35,599 bases of DNA, from positions 1 through 35,599 of the forward strand of contig JBAYRO010000031.1 in NCBI GenBank assembly GCA_041676645.1, written 5' to 3'. The notes below the pieces were generated by a model. It did not search any database. It had not been told where the DNA came from and saw nothing but the letters and a program-made list of their open reading frames with translations. The position numbers and the translations under genes are program-made. Numbering within the stretch: position 1 is the first letter of the stretch; each line of letters starts with the position of its first letter. Below, piece by piece: positions 7,674 through 14,272 of this stretch. This stretch comes from JAMLIN01 sp041676645. GTDB lineage: Bacteria; Pseudomonadota; Gammaproteobacteria; Burkholderiales; Burkholderiaceae_E.

Positions 7674-7847
7674 ATGTCCAAGTCGCTCAAGACCGCCCAA
7701 GCCTATGCCTGGAACCTCGCCCGGAACCTCATGGTCTGCATCGTCGTCTTCCGCACCGAAACCGGCCTGTTCGGCGCCATGCCGGCGAGCGAATGGGACG
7801 GCGATCCCGCTAGCATCATCCACGAATTCGATCCCTTCGCCCGCTGA
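7674..7847 (+). CDS. small conserved WDGDP-motif protein, function unknown
   Basis: A 57-residue protein; ATG at 7674 is chosen because AGGAG (7663-7667) precedes it and the upstream in-frame part is out of family length. It has a basic start (MSKSLKTAQAYAWNLARN), a core LMVCIVVFRTETGLFGAMPASEWDGDP, and an end IIHEFDPFAR. Small proteins with this core are common in alphaproteobacterial conjugative elements, but no biochemical function is known to me. A strong terminator follows directly. A related sequence lies inverted about 430 bases upstream. Confidence 0.75.
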   Translation: MSKSLKTAQAYAWNLARNLMVCIVVFRTETGLFGAMPASEWDGDPASIIHEFDPFAR

Positions 7848-7858
7848 TCGGGGCGAGG

Positions 7859-7881
7859 ACCGGCGCTCGCGCGCCGGTTTT
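7859..7881 (+). terminator. intrinsic terminator
   Basis: ACCGGCGC (7859-7866), loop TCGC, then GCGCCGGT (7871-7878), running into TTTT at 7878-7881. It lies 11 bases after the stop of the 57-residue gene and insulates it from the XRE promoter. Confidence 0.8.
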
Positions 7882-7895
7882 CCGTAATTACGCCG

Positions 7896-7941
7896 TTACG
7901 TCGATGCGATTCCCTAGTATAATAGGTGGCAATATACTAGG
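7896..7941 (+). promoter_or_regulatory. promoter with palindromic operator for the XRE regulator
   Basis: CCTAGTATA (7913-7921) and TATACTAGG (7933-7941) form a perfect 9-bp inverted repeat with an 11-bp spacer. The left arm overlaps a consensus -10 box TATAAT (7918-7923), and TTACGT (7896-7901) lies 16 bases upstream as a possible -35. The regulator ATG is at 7963. A repressor dimer bound here would block RNA polymerase, which is the usual autoregulation of small XRE proteins. CGTAATTACG at 7883-7892 is an additional palindrome upstream. Confidence 0.75.
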
Positions 7942-7962
7942 CAGAGCGGCGACTTCCCCCGC

Positions 7963-8175
7963 ATGAGCTTGCGGGAGATCGTCGCCACCAATCTGCGTCA
8001 ATTGCGTCATGCCAGGGGCTTGTCGCAGGAGGAACTGGCCGACCGTGCTGGGGTCAACCGCAACTATATCGGGATGCTGGAGCGCGAACAGAACGCCGCG
8101 ACGGTCGACATGCTCGAACGGATCGCGGCGATTCTCGAAGTCGACCCGATCGAATTCTTCCGCACGACTCGCTGA
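7963..8175 (+). CDS. XRE family helix-turn-helix transcriptional regulator
   Basis: A 70-residue single-domain repressor. The HTH_3 fold covers almost the whole protein: LREIVATNLRQLRHARGLSQEELADRAGVNRNYIGMLEREQNAATVDMLERIAAILEVDPIEFF, with the helix-turn-helix at about residues 23-43 and the recognition helix around VNRNYIGMLERE. The size and lack of an effector domain resemble controller proteins and plasmid or phage repressors. There is no strong Shine-Dalgarno, and the predicted leader is only about 30 bases. It probably represses its own promoter through the palindrome just upstream. Whether it also controls the DUF2285 genes downstream is not shown. Confidence 0.92.
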   Translation: MSLREIVATNLRQLRHARGLSQEELADRAGVNRNYIGMLEREQNAATVDMLERIAAILEVDPIEFFRTTR

Positions 8176-8361
8176 TCTTCGCCTGGTCTTGACGCCGGGC
8201 ACGGCTTTCCATTTTCCCGAATCGCCGCGCCCGCTTACCCGCGAGGCCGCTCTCAAGCGATCGGATACGCCGATGACCGCTATGGCTTGTTCCTTCCAGC
8301 GCATAACCGGCGGCCGGATATGGCATAGGCGGAGCCGCGCGCCGCGCCGGGGATGCCGGCC

Positions 8362-8625
8362 ATGAGCATCCCGCCCTTCGACGACCGGCCACCGCAGACG
8401 CTCCGGGTCAACAGCTACGACGAACGCCATTTCGTCACCTATCTGCGCCTGCTCGACGCCGATGCCGAAGGCGCCGACTGGCACGAGATCGTCCGGGTCA
8501 TCTTCGCCCTCGACCCCATCGCCGAGCCGGTGCGCGCGCGGACCGTCTATGAGAGCCATTTGGCACGCGCGAAGTGGATGACCGAAACCGGCTATCGCCA
8601 TCTGCTCGAACCGCGGCTGCAATAG
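8362..8625 (+). CDS. DUF2285-like small protein
   Basis: An 87-residue protein. ATG at 8362 is preferred to the in-frame ATG at 8353 because GGGGA (8349-8353) lies eight bases ahead. The core YDERHFVTYLRLLDADAEGADWHEIVRVIFALDP, followed by YESHLARAKWMTETGYRHLL, is the DUF2285 type found repeatedly in rhizobial and sphingomonad conjugative elements. Those proteins are often described as putative DNA-binding or regulatory because they are helical and occur beside replication genes, but no function is established. A related but larger DUF2285 gene follows 124 bases downstream. Confidence 0.8.
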   Translation: MSIPPFDDRPPQTLRVNSYDERHFVTYLRLLDADAEGADWHEIVRVIFALDPIAEPVRARTVYESHLARAKWMTETGYRHLLEPRLQ

Positions 8626-8749
8626 GCCGGCGATTTCAGGCTCGCCGCCGGGGCGGTGAAGCGGGACGCCGTTGCGGTCCTTCCGGCCAGCACCGCCGCA
8701 GGCAAGCTCTCCGGCCTGACCCCGCAACGGGACTAAAGGGAGAGGCGCG

Positions 8750-9533
8750 ATGCCCAACGCCCGCGATTGGCGATCGCAAGCGATCGCCGAGGAAACCACC
8801 CATCTCGACTATGCTGACTTCGCGCAAGAGTTTCTTCGGCGCAACGCAGACTATCGGCACGAATATGACGACATGGCCCGCTCGACCGCAGCGGGCACGC
8901 GCGAGGACACGGCCCAGGCGGCGTTCGCTCGGCGATGGGGGTTGCTCTTTCGCCATCGACCCCGATGTCTGTGCCGCGCACACGCCCGCGCTGTGGCGAC
9001 CGGACCTTTCGCCCGGCACGGTTGCGCTGCAATCGGCTCCCGCAGGCTTTTCCCCTAGCGCGCCCGTCGATCCCGCCAGTCTCGGTCCCGTCCTCGCCGA
9101 CCGGACCGACAAGCGCGGGCGCCATCTCGTCCTCGCCGATCCGGGCGGGCGGCTCCGCCTGTGGCTGCCCGATCCCGCTGCGCGCGGTAGCCTCGCCATC
9201 CTGCTCGCGCCCGACCAGGACTATCCGCTGCGCCGTGCCGCCGCCGACCGCATCGTGCGGCGCCTGCACGGCACATCGGCGGGCGCGCTGCCGTCCGCGT
9301 TCCGGCCCAGCGATTTCCAGCGCGGCCGCCTGGCCCTGCTGCTGCGGCTGCTCGACCTGCTCGCGTCCGGCCACAGCACCCGCGCGCTGTCCGAGGCCGC
9401 AATCTATCCCGGCCTCGGCCTCCACGGCGCGAACTGGCGCGGCGCCAACGAACGGCGCCAGGTCCAGCGGCTGCGCGACGAGGCGCTGCATCTCGCCACC
9501 GCCGGCTATCTCGACCTGCTGCGGGGCCGCTGA
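8750..9533 (+). pseudogene. DUF6499/DUF2285 regulator gene, frameshifted
   Basis: The N-terminal part (ATG 8750, GGGAG upstream) reads RDWRSQAIAEETTHLDYADFAQEFLRRNADYRHEY and then ARRWG, the DUF6499-type start of element-encoded regulators. After ARRWG the frame goes off and stops at 9058. The expected continuation FAIDPDVCAAHTPALWRPDLS is in the next frame and runs to 9533, ending in a DUF2285 module (GRLALLLRLLDLLASGHSTRALSEAAI). Omitting one base near 8945 would restore RRWGLSFAIDPDV across the junction. The gene is thus either disrupted by a one-base insertion or carries a sequencing error. No programmed slippage signal is evident: the shift is +1 and lacks a slippery heptamer. Confidence 0.8.
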
Positions 9534-9664
9534 CTGCCCCCACGCGGTGCGACATTTTCCGCGCGCGATTTCAGCCACTCTCCGGGCGCGGGCGGCCTAC
9601 GCCAGCCTTGCCTCCATCGACATGCGCTTGCCCAGAGGGGCCGGCGCTTTGCTGGAGACAGACA

Positions 9665-9931
9665 ATGACGCCGAACAGCGCCGAAACCGCGCCCCGCTTT
9701 CTCAGGACACCCGAGGCCGCCGCCCGTCTCGGCCTCTCGCCGCGCACCCTCGAGAAGCATCGCTGCTTTGGCACCGGACCGATCTATCACAAGCTCGGCG
9801 GCCGGATCGTCTATGCGATCGCCGATCTCGAACAATGGGCCGCGGCCGGAATACGCCGCTCGACCTCCGATCCCGGCATCGGGCTGGTCCGGCCTGCGCG
9901 GCCGGATGATGCGGCGGGCGGGCGGCGCTAA
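9665..9931 (+). CDS. helix-turn-helix DNA-binding protein (excisionase/AlpA-like)
   Basis: An 88-residue protein; ATG 9665 has GGAG seven bases upstream, which favours it over an in-frame start at 9608. Residues about 12-60 form a winged HTH of the MerR/excisionase class: FLRTPEAAARLGLSPRTLEKHRCFGTGPIYHKLGGRIVYAIADLEQWAAAG. The tail is short and basic. Proteins of this type act as excisionases, transcription activators of element genes, or replication co-regulators. Here it sits directly before and overlaps repA, so regulation of replication or of the excised state is plausible. Without an integrase in the window an excisionase role cannot be tested. Confidence 0.85.
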   Translation: MTPNSAETAPRFLRTPEAAARLGLSPRTLEKHRCFGTGPIYHKLGGRIVYAIADLEQWAAAGIRRSTSDPGIGLVRPARPDDAAGGRR

Positions 9932-10808
9932 CATCGTGGCGCCGCGCAGTATCGCATCCCGGCAACTGGATCTGTTCCGGCCGATCGCGGGCGACATCGC
10001 CCCGCGCGACGCCCAGGATCTGATGAGCTGGCCCTTCTTCTCGCTCGCCAAGAGCAAGCGGGTGGCGCCGATCGAGTTCCGCATGGGCGACGTCTCGATC
10101 CATGTCGAGGCGACCCCGGAACATGGCATGGCGACGATCTGGGACGCCGACATCCTGATCTGGGCCGCGAGCCAGATCGTCGAGGCGCGCGACGCGGGCC
10201 TGCCGACCTCGCGGCTGATCGCGGCCACGCCATACGACATCCTCACCTTCACGCGGCGCGGCACCGGCAAGGCGAGCTACGAGCGCCTGCGCGCCGGCTT
10301 GGACCGGCTCCAGTCCACGACCATCGCCACCAGCATCCGCCAGCCCGCGCAGCGCCGCCGCCACCGCTTCTCTTGGATCAACGAGTGGAAGGAGCGGCTC
10401 GACGGCAACGGCCGGGCGCTCGGTATCGAGATGATCGTGCCCGACTGGTTCTATGCCGGAGTCCTCGATCGCGCCTTGGTGCTCACCATCGACCGGGCCT
10501 ATTTCAGCCTGACCGGCGGCCTAGAACGCTGGCTCTACCGCATCTGCCGCAAGCATGGCGGGCGGCAGGAGCTCGGCTGGAGCTTCGATGTCTCCCACCT
10601 CCATCTCAAATCGGGCGTCCTCTCGCCGCTGAAGCGATTCAGCTTCGAGCTGCGCGACATCGTCCGCCGCCAGCCGCTCCCCGGCTACCGCCTGACGCTC
10701 ACCTTCGAGCTGGGCCGCCAGCGGCTCACCTTCGTCCCGCTCCCCATCGACCCGTTCGAGGCGGCCATGCGCCGCGTGGGAATCTCGCCTGTGGATAAGT
10801 CGGCATGA
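9909..10808 (+). CDS. repA: replication initiator protein A (RPA family)
   Basis: About 299 residues if ATG 9909 is used, overlapping the HTH gene by 23 bases; GTG at 9936 is a credible alternative start. The family core begins at SRQLDLFRPIAGDIAPRDAQDLMSWPFFSLAKSKRVAPIEF and contains AATPYDILTFTRRGTGKASYERLRAGLDRLQSTTI and GLERWLYRICRKHGG, typical of the RPA (PF10134-type) initiators of alphaproteobacterial plasmids and ICEs. These are winged-helix proteins that bind iterons and open the origin. A perfect DnaA box lies within the last codons and three iteron-like repeats follow the stop codon, supporting a working origin in cis. Related proteins on integrated elements allow replication after excision. 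Confidence 0.93.
   Translation: MRRAGGANIVAPRSIASRQLDLFRPIAGDIAPRDAQDLMSWPFFSLAKSKRVAPIEFRMGDVSIHVEATPEHGMATIWDADILIWAASQIVEARDAGLPTSRLIAATPYDILTFTRRGTGKASYERLRAGLDRLQSTTIATSIRQPAQRRRHRFSWINEWKERLDGNGRALGIEMIVPDWFYAGVLDRALVLTIDRAYFSLTGGLERWLYRICRKHGGRQELGWSFDVSHLHLKSGVLSPLKRFSFELRDIVRRQPLPGYRLTLTFELGRQRLTFVPLPIDPFEAAMRRVGISPVDKSA
10790..10798 (-). promoter_or_regulatory. perfect DnaA box
   Basis: TGTGGATAA on the plus strand is the exact complement of the consensus DnaA box TTATCCACA. It lies inside the last codons of repA, 15 bases before the first iteron. Its position next to the iterons makes it a likely part of the replication origin. Confidence 0.7.
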
Positions 10809-10812
10809 CACA

Positions 10813-10882
10813 CGGACTATCAGGAACCGCGAATCACGGACGATCGGGAACCCGATCCTCGGACTATCGGGAACCGAATCAG
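10813..10882. repeat. three iteron-like direct repeats (candidate oriV)
   Basis: Three direct repeats begin at 10813, 10837 and 10860, with periods of 24 and 23 bases, about two helical turns. They share the core CGGACTATCGGGAACC, with one or two substitutions in the first and second copies, and a less conserved AATCA tail. They start four bases after the repA stop codon. Tandem repeats with helical spacing next to a RepA gene and a DnaA box are the standard iteron origin design. They could also serve RepA autoregulation. Confidence 0.85.
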
Positions 10883-10957
10883 CTTCTAACAAGCTGGAAT
10901 CGCTTGCCGATTCCGCCCCTTAACGATGCTAACAGAATCCTTCGGATTCTTGCTAAC
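10880..10957. other. hairpins and GCTAAC repeats between oriV and parA
   Basis: CAGCTT-CTAAC-AAGCTG (10880-10896) is a 6-bp stem. AGAATCC-TTC-GGATTCT (10934-10950) is a 7-bp hairpin flanked by direct copies of GCTAAC at 10928-10933 and 10952-10957. The arrangement could be a partition site for the ParA system, a strand-opening region or a repA terminator; the sequence does not decide between these. Confidence 0.45.
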
Positions 10958-10988
10958 CCGCGTCGCGCCTGTGGACGGCGCTGCGCGA

Positions 10989-11016
10989 TTGTCCGTGAAC
11001 CGGCGCGCGCTATCAC
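10989..11016 (+). promoter_or_regulatory. parA: candidate parA promoter
   Basis: TTGTCC (10989-10994) and TATCAC (11011-11016) are separated by 16 bases and lie 16 bases upstream of the parA ATG. The match to the vegetative consensus is moderate. No other good promoter is seen in the gap. Confidence 0.4.
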
Positions 11017-11031
11017 GTCCGGGGGCACGGC

Positions 11032-11670
11032 ATGATCGTCGCGCTCCTCAACCAGAAGGGCGGCGTCGGCAAGACCACGCTCGCGCTCCACCTGGCGGGC
11101 CAATGGGCGCGAACCGGCAAGCGCGTGCTGCTCATCGACGCCGACCCGCAAGGCTCGGCGCTGGACTGGGCGCAGCAGCGGGCTACCGAGGGTCTGCCAC
11201 GACTGTTCAGCGTCATCGGGCTGGCGCGCGACACGCTGCATCACGAAGCACCCGAGCTGGCCCGGAATGTCGATCATGTCATCATCGACGGGCCGCCAAG
11301 GGTCGCCGGGCTGCTGCGCTCGGCGCTGCTTGCCGCCGACCTCGTCGTCATCCCGGTCCAGCCATCGCCGCTCGACGGCTGGGCGTCGGCCGAGATGCTC
11401 GCGCTGCTCGACCAGGCCCGCCTGTTCAAGCCGGCCATCACCGCGCGCTTCGTGCTCAACCGCTATCCGGCGCGCACGCTGATCGGCCGCGCCACCGCCG
11501 ACAGCCTGGCCGAGCATGACCCGCCCTTGCTACCGGACCATGTCGGCCAGCGCGTCATCTTCGCCGATGCGATGCGGACCGGGCGCATGGCCGCCGAGAT
11601 CGACCCCGACGGCATCGCGGCCCGCGAGATCGCCGCGCTCGCCACCGCGATCGGGAGGCTGGCGCCGTGA
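11032..11670 (+). CDS. parA: ParA family partition ATPase
   Basis: A 212-residue small ParA (type Ib size, without an N-terminal HTH). The deviant Walker A KGGVGKTT is at residues 9-16, followed by LLIDADPQGSALDWA at 33-47 (motif A-prime) and VIIDGPPRVAGLLRSALLAADLVVIPVQPSPLDGW in the middle (Walker B region). It binds the nucleoid in the ATP state and positions element copies at division. The GTG start of the next gene overlaps its stop codon, consistent with an operon with a small ribbon-helix-helix partner instead of a standard ParB. Confidence 0.95.
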   Translation: MIVALLNQKGGVGKTTLALHLAGQWARTGKRVLLIDADPQGSALDWAQQRATEGLPRLFSVIGLARDTLHHEAPELARNVDHVIIDGPPRVAGLLRSALLAADLVVIPVQPSPLDGWASAEMLALLDQARLFKPAITARFVLNRYPARTLIGRATADSLAEHDPPLLPDHVGQRVIFADAMRTGRMAAEIDPDGIAAREIAALATAIGRLAP

Positions 11671-11924
11671 CCGCTTCCCGCCGTCCGCCCCGCCAGTTCG
11701 CTACGCGGCCCCGCAATCCCGAGGCATGGGTCGCCGCGCCTGAAACCGCCACCGGCACGCCAGCCGCGCGCCCGGCGAACTCGGCGCGGCTGACCGTCGA
11801 CGTCACGCCCGCGCTGCGCCAGCGAATCAAGCTCGCCGCGCTCCGGCGCGGCACGACGCTCGCCGACCTGCTGCGCGCGATGCTCTACGACGCCTTCCCC
11901 GACGACGAGGGAGCCGCGCCATGA
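11667..11924 (+). CDS. ribbon-helix-helix protein, probable ParA partner
   Basis: An 85-residue basic protein with a GTG start overlapping the parA stop (GTGA). Residues 1-40 are proline- and alanine-rich and probably disordered. Residues about 42-75 (RLTVDVTPALRQRIKLAALRRGTTLADLLRAMLYDAF) form a strand-helix-helix typical of the MetJ/Arc/CopG fold. Small proteins of this kind are the centromere-binding and autoregulatory partners of type Ib ParA proteins, so binding a parS-like site in the 10.88-10.96 kb region is likely. It overlaps the next gene by ATGA. Confidence 0.8.
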   Translation: MTASRRPPRQFATRPRNPEAWVAAPETATGTPAARPANSARLTVDVTPALRQRIKLAALRRGTTLADLLRAMLYDAFPDDEGAAP

Positions 11925-12400
11925 ACCCGGCTTCGCGCGACGATCGCACCCGCGTCGATCTCCTCTGGATCGAGAAGAAGATCGAACGCTGGATTCGCTT
12001 CGGCCGCACGGTCGAGGACCAGATACTCGACCGCCGCCGTCGCCGCGTCGGCTTCGCGCCGGGCAGCCTGTTCGCCTTCGTGCGCTGGGCGTCGAACGAC
12101 TTCGGCACCGTCGTCTCGCGCATCGACATCCTGCGCGCCGTCGCGCCGGGCGAACCCTATCAGACCGTTCCCGGCGTCGATCCCGGCGGCGAGACGCTGC
12201 TGCGCGCGAGCGGCTGGCCGAAGGTCCAGCGCGTGTTCGAGGCGATCGACGCGGTGGACGCGCTCGGCCTCAATCCGGCCGACACCGCGCCGGACCATTG
12301 GCGCCACGTCCACAACCGTCTCGCCGCCCATGAGGCGCCGCGCCCCTACACGCTGGAGCGCCATCGCGCCTGGCTCACCCGGAAAGGCACCCTGCAATGA
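11921..12400 (+). CDS. DUF2840 domain protein
   Basis: A 159-residue protein starting at the ATGA overlap with the previous gene. The family pattern is clear: VDLLWIEKKIERWIRFGRTVEDQILDRRRRRVGFAPGSLFAFVRWASNDFGTVVSRIDILRAV, then PGVDPGGETLLRASGWPKVQRVF. DUF2840 genes regularly sit just before the TraF-type peptidase in alphaproteobacterial transfer regions. No catalytic motif is known. The basic N-terminal half could contact DNA, but that is only suggested by charge. It overlaps traF by ATGA, so the two are translationally linked. Confidence 0.88.
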   Translation: MNPASRDDRTRVDLLWIEKKIERWIRFGRTVEDQILDRRRRRVGFAPGSLFAFVRWASNDFGTVVSRIDILRAVAPGEPYQTVPGVDPGGETLLRASGWPKVQRVFEAIDAVDALGLNPADTAPDHWRHVHNRLAAHEAPRPYTLERHRAWLTRKGTLQ

Positions 12401-12894
12401 GATTGCCCTGGAAGACGCTGGCGGCCAGCGCCGCCGCTGTCGGTCTGATCGCCGTTTCGGCATGGATCGACCCGCCGCCCAGGCTCGTCTGGAACGCCAG
12501 CCCCAGCGTCCCGATCGGCTTCTACCGGGTGCGCGCCGGCGTGCCGCTCGCGCGCGGCGATCTCGCCGTCGTGGCGCCGCCCGCCGGCATCGCGCGCTTC
12601 CTCGCCGATGGCGGCTATCTCCCGCTCGGCCTGCCGCTCATCAAGCCCGTTGCCGCCATGCCCGGACAGACCGTCTGCCGTTCCGGCGTCACCGTCAGCA
12701 TCGACGGCAAGCCCGCCGCCGTCGCCCGGACGCGCGACCGGCTGGGGCGTCCGCTGCCGGTCTGGCAGGGCTGCCGCACCGTCGCGGCCGACCAGTTCTT
12801 CTTCATGAACGCGGCGCGCGAGGACAGCCTCGACGGCCGCTATTTCGGGCCGCTGCCCGCCGCCGCCGTGATCGGCCGCGCGACGCCGCTGTGA
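12397..12894 (+). CDS. traF: conjugal transfer S26 family signal peptidase TraF
   Basis: A 165-residue membrane-anchored peptidase. One N-terminal membrane segment (about residues 7-24) precedes the catalytic serine region NASPSVPIGFYRV (serine 37) and the lysine region LIKPVAAMPGQTV (lysine 83), the Ser-Lys dyad of the TraF/S26C group. The C-terminus carries a GRYFGPLPAAAVIGRATPL segment typical of the family. RP4 TraF processes and cyclises the TrbC pilin, so the TrbC at 21840 is the expected substrate. The start overlaps the DUF2840 stop by ATGA. Confidence 0.92.
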   Translation: MRLPWKTLAASAAAVGLIAVSAWIDPPPRLVWNASPSVPIGFYRVRAGVPLARGDLAVVAPPAGIARFLADGGYLPLGLPLIKPVAAMPGQTVCRSGVTVSIDGKPAAVARTRDRLGRPLPVWQGCRTVAADQFFFMNAAREDSLDGRYFGPLPAAAVIGRATPL

Positions 12895-12950
12895 GCGCGT
12901 CCGGCTCCCGAATTTCCGCCTTCCACCCCGCCAAGCAAAGGAGACTGGCA

Positions 12951-13286
12951 ATGCTACCCAACATCTTCAAACCCACCGCCGACGGCTATTCGGGCCGCGT
13001 CCGGCTCGTCGGTCTGGACGAAGTGCTCGTCCTCGTTCCCGCCGAGCCGAGCGATGCCGAGAAGGCGCCCGACTATCGCATCCTGCTCGACGACGAGAAC
13101 GGCCCGAAGGTCGGCGCCGCCTGGAAGGAAGTCGGTGAGCGCGCGGGCGACTATGTCTCGATGGAGGTCGAAAGCCCGTTGTTCGCGCAGCAGACGCTTC
13201 GCGCCCATCTGTTCCGCGCCGATGACGAGGGCACCACGTTCCGGCTGTCGATCAGCCGGCCGCGCGCCCGCGAAGATCGGGGCTGA
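12951..13286 (+). CDS. DUF736 domain protein
   Basis: A 111-residue protein with AAAGGAGA upstream of ATG 12951. The DUF736 pattern is evident: FKPTADGYSGRVRLVGLDEVLVLVPAE, APDYRILL, GPKVGAAWKEVGERAGDYVSMEVESPLF, LRAHLFRADDEGTTFRLSISRPR. The protein is mostly beta-strand and lacks an export signal. It is a constant member of these transfer clusters, sitting between traF and the lytic transglycosylase, but its biochemical role is not known. It is separated from the next gene by only four bases. Confidence 0.9.
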   Translation: MLPNIFKPTADGYSGRVRLVGLDEVLVLVPAEPSDAEKAPDYRILLDDENGPKVGAAWKEVGERAGDYVSMEVESPLFAQQTLRAHLFRADDEGTTFRLSISRPRAREDRG

Positions 13287-13290
13287 CACG

Positions 13291-14019
13291 GTGCGCCCGC
13301 GCTGCCGGAAAACGCATCGACGGGCGCTGTCGCTGGCGTTGCTCGCTTGTATCGCGAGCGCGCCGGCGACGGCCTTCGCGCGCGCCGGGGATGAACCGTC
13401 CGCCGCGCCGTCCGCCGTCTCGCCGATCGCCGCTTATGTCGCCGAGGCGTCGCGCCGCTTCGGCATCCCCGAACGCTGGGTCTGGGCTGTCATGCGCGTC
13501 GAAAGCCGCGGCGATGTCGGTGCCGTCTCGCCTGCCGGTGCGCGGGGCCTGATGCAGATCATGCCCGGCACCTGGATCGAACTGCGCGCCCGTTACGGCC
13601 TCGGTTCCGACCCCTTTGATCCGCGCGACAATGTTCTCGCCGGCACCGCCTATCTGCGCGAGCTGCACGATCGCTACGGCAATCCCGCCGCGATGCTGGC
13701 CGCCTATAATGCCGGTCCCGGACGCTATGACGAGCATCTCTCGACGGGCCGCCCGCTGCCTCGCGACACGCGCGTTTATGTCGCCATGCTCGCGCCGATG
13801 GTCGGCGGCGTGCAGGCTGGCCGGCCCGTCGGAGCGCCCGCCGATGGCCCGGCCTGGACGCACGCGCCGCTCTTTTCGGCCCGCGCGCCGCAGACCGTGG
13901 GCGCGACCGAACCCGCCCCCGAACAGCCCGGCGACGACCAGCTTGCCGCGCCCCAGCTCGCACCCGAAGCGCCCGCCGACCGCCTGTTCGTCCCGCTTTC
14001 CGGCTCCAAGCGGTCATGA
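13291..14019 (+). CDS. lytic transglycosylase (VirB1-like)
   Basis: A 242-residue exported protein. GTG 13291 is chosen because it yields a clean signal peptide (RALSLALLACIASAPATAFA, cleavage near 30-31) and follows GGGG. The SLT domain spans about residues 45-165: catalytic glutamate 71 in VMRVESRGDVGAVSPAGARGLMQIMPGTW, then LAGTAYLRELHDRYGNPAAMLAAYNAGPGRYDEHL. The C-terminal 75 residues are proline/alanine-rich and probably disordered. It cuts peptidoglycan to open a passage for the secretion channel. The end overlaps an ATG at 14016, but that frame is not considered a gene. Confidence 0.93.
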   Translation: MRPRCRKTHRRALSLALLACIASAPATAFARAGDEPSAAPSAVSPIAAYVAEASRRFGIPERWVWAVMRVESRGDVGAVSPAGARGLMQIMPGTWIELRARYGLGSDPFDPRDNVLAGTAYLRELHDRYGNPAAMLAAYNAGPGRYDEHLSTGRPLPRDTRVYVAMLAPMVGGVQAGRPVGAPADGPAWTHAPLFSARAPQTVGATEPAPEQPGDDQLAAPQLAPEAPADRLFVPLSGSKRS

Positions 14020-14272
14020 GCGGCCCGGTCGCGCTCTGGCGCAGCCGGGCGGGCTATGGCGGCGCGTGGGCGGCACGTCGCTGGGCGGGGAGAAAAAGAA
14101 AGGCAGCACGGCAAGATAAAAGGACCGCCAGCATGGGCGGTCTATGTGGTTGGTTGGGTTGTCTTTTTCTGTCTGGCACTCTGATCGGCCTGCCAGCCAT
14201 CTCATCTCGAAAACCCGTAAATCCGGGCTTGCCGCGTATGGCGGCCCGTTCCGGTCCTGAGCGGCGCCGGGG
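14020..14272. other. oriT: noncoding region upstream of the relaxase, candidate oriT
   Basis: These 253 bases precede the relaxase start. AGAAAAAGA (14091-14099) and TCTTTTTCT (14162-14170) are a 9-bp inverted pair enclosing the hairpin GACCGCC-AGCATG-GGCGGTC (14123-14142) and a GT-rich run GGTTGGTTGGGTTG. Origins of transfer commonly lie beside the relaxase gene and contain such nested repeats. No recognised nic consensus was identified, so this assignment rests on position and structure. Confidence 0.45.

Noticed and set aside
8945..8945. Programmed ribosomal frameshift in the DUF6499/DUF2285 gene
   Set aside because: The shift needed is +1, with no slippery heptamer or obvious stimulatory structure at the site. 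A one-base insertion or a sequencing error is simpler.
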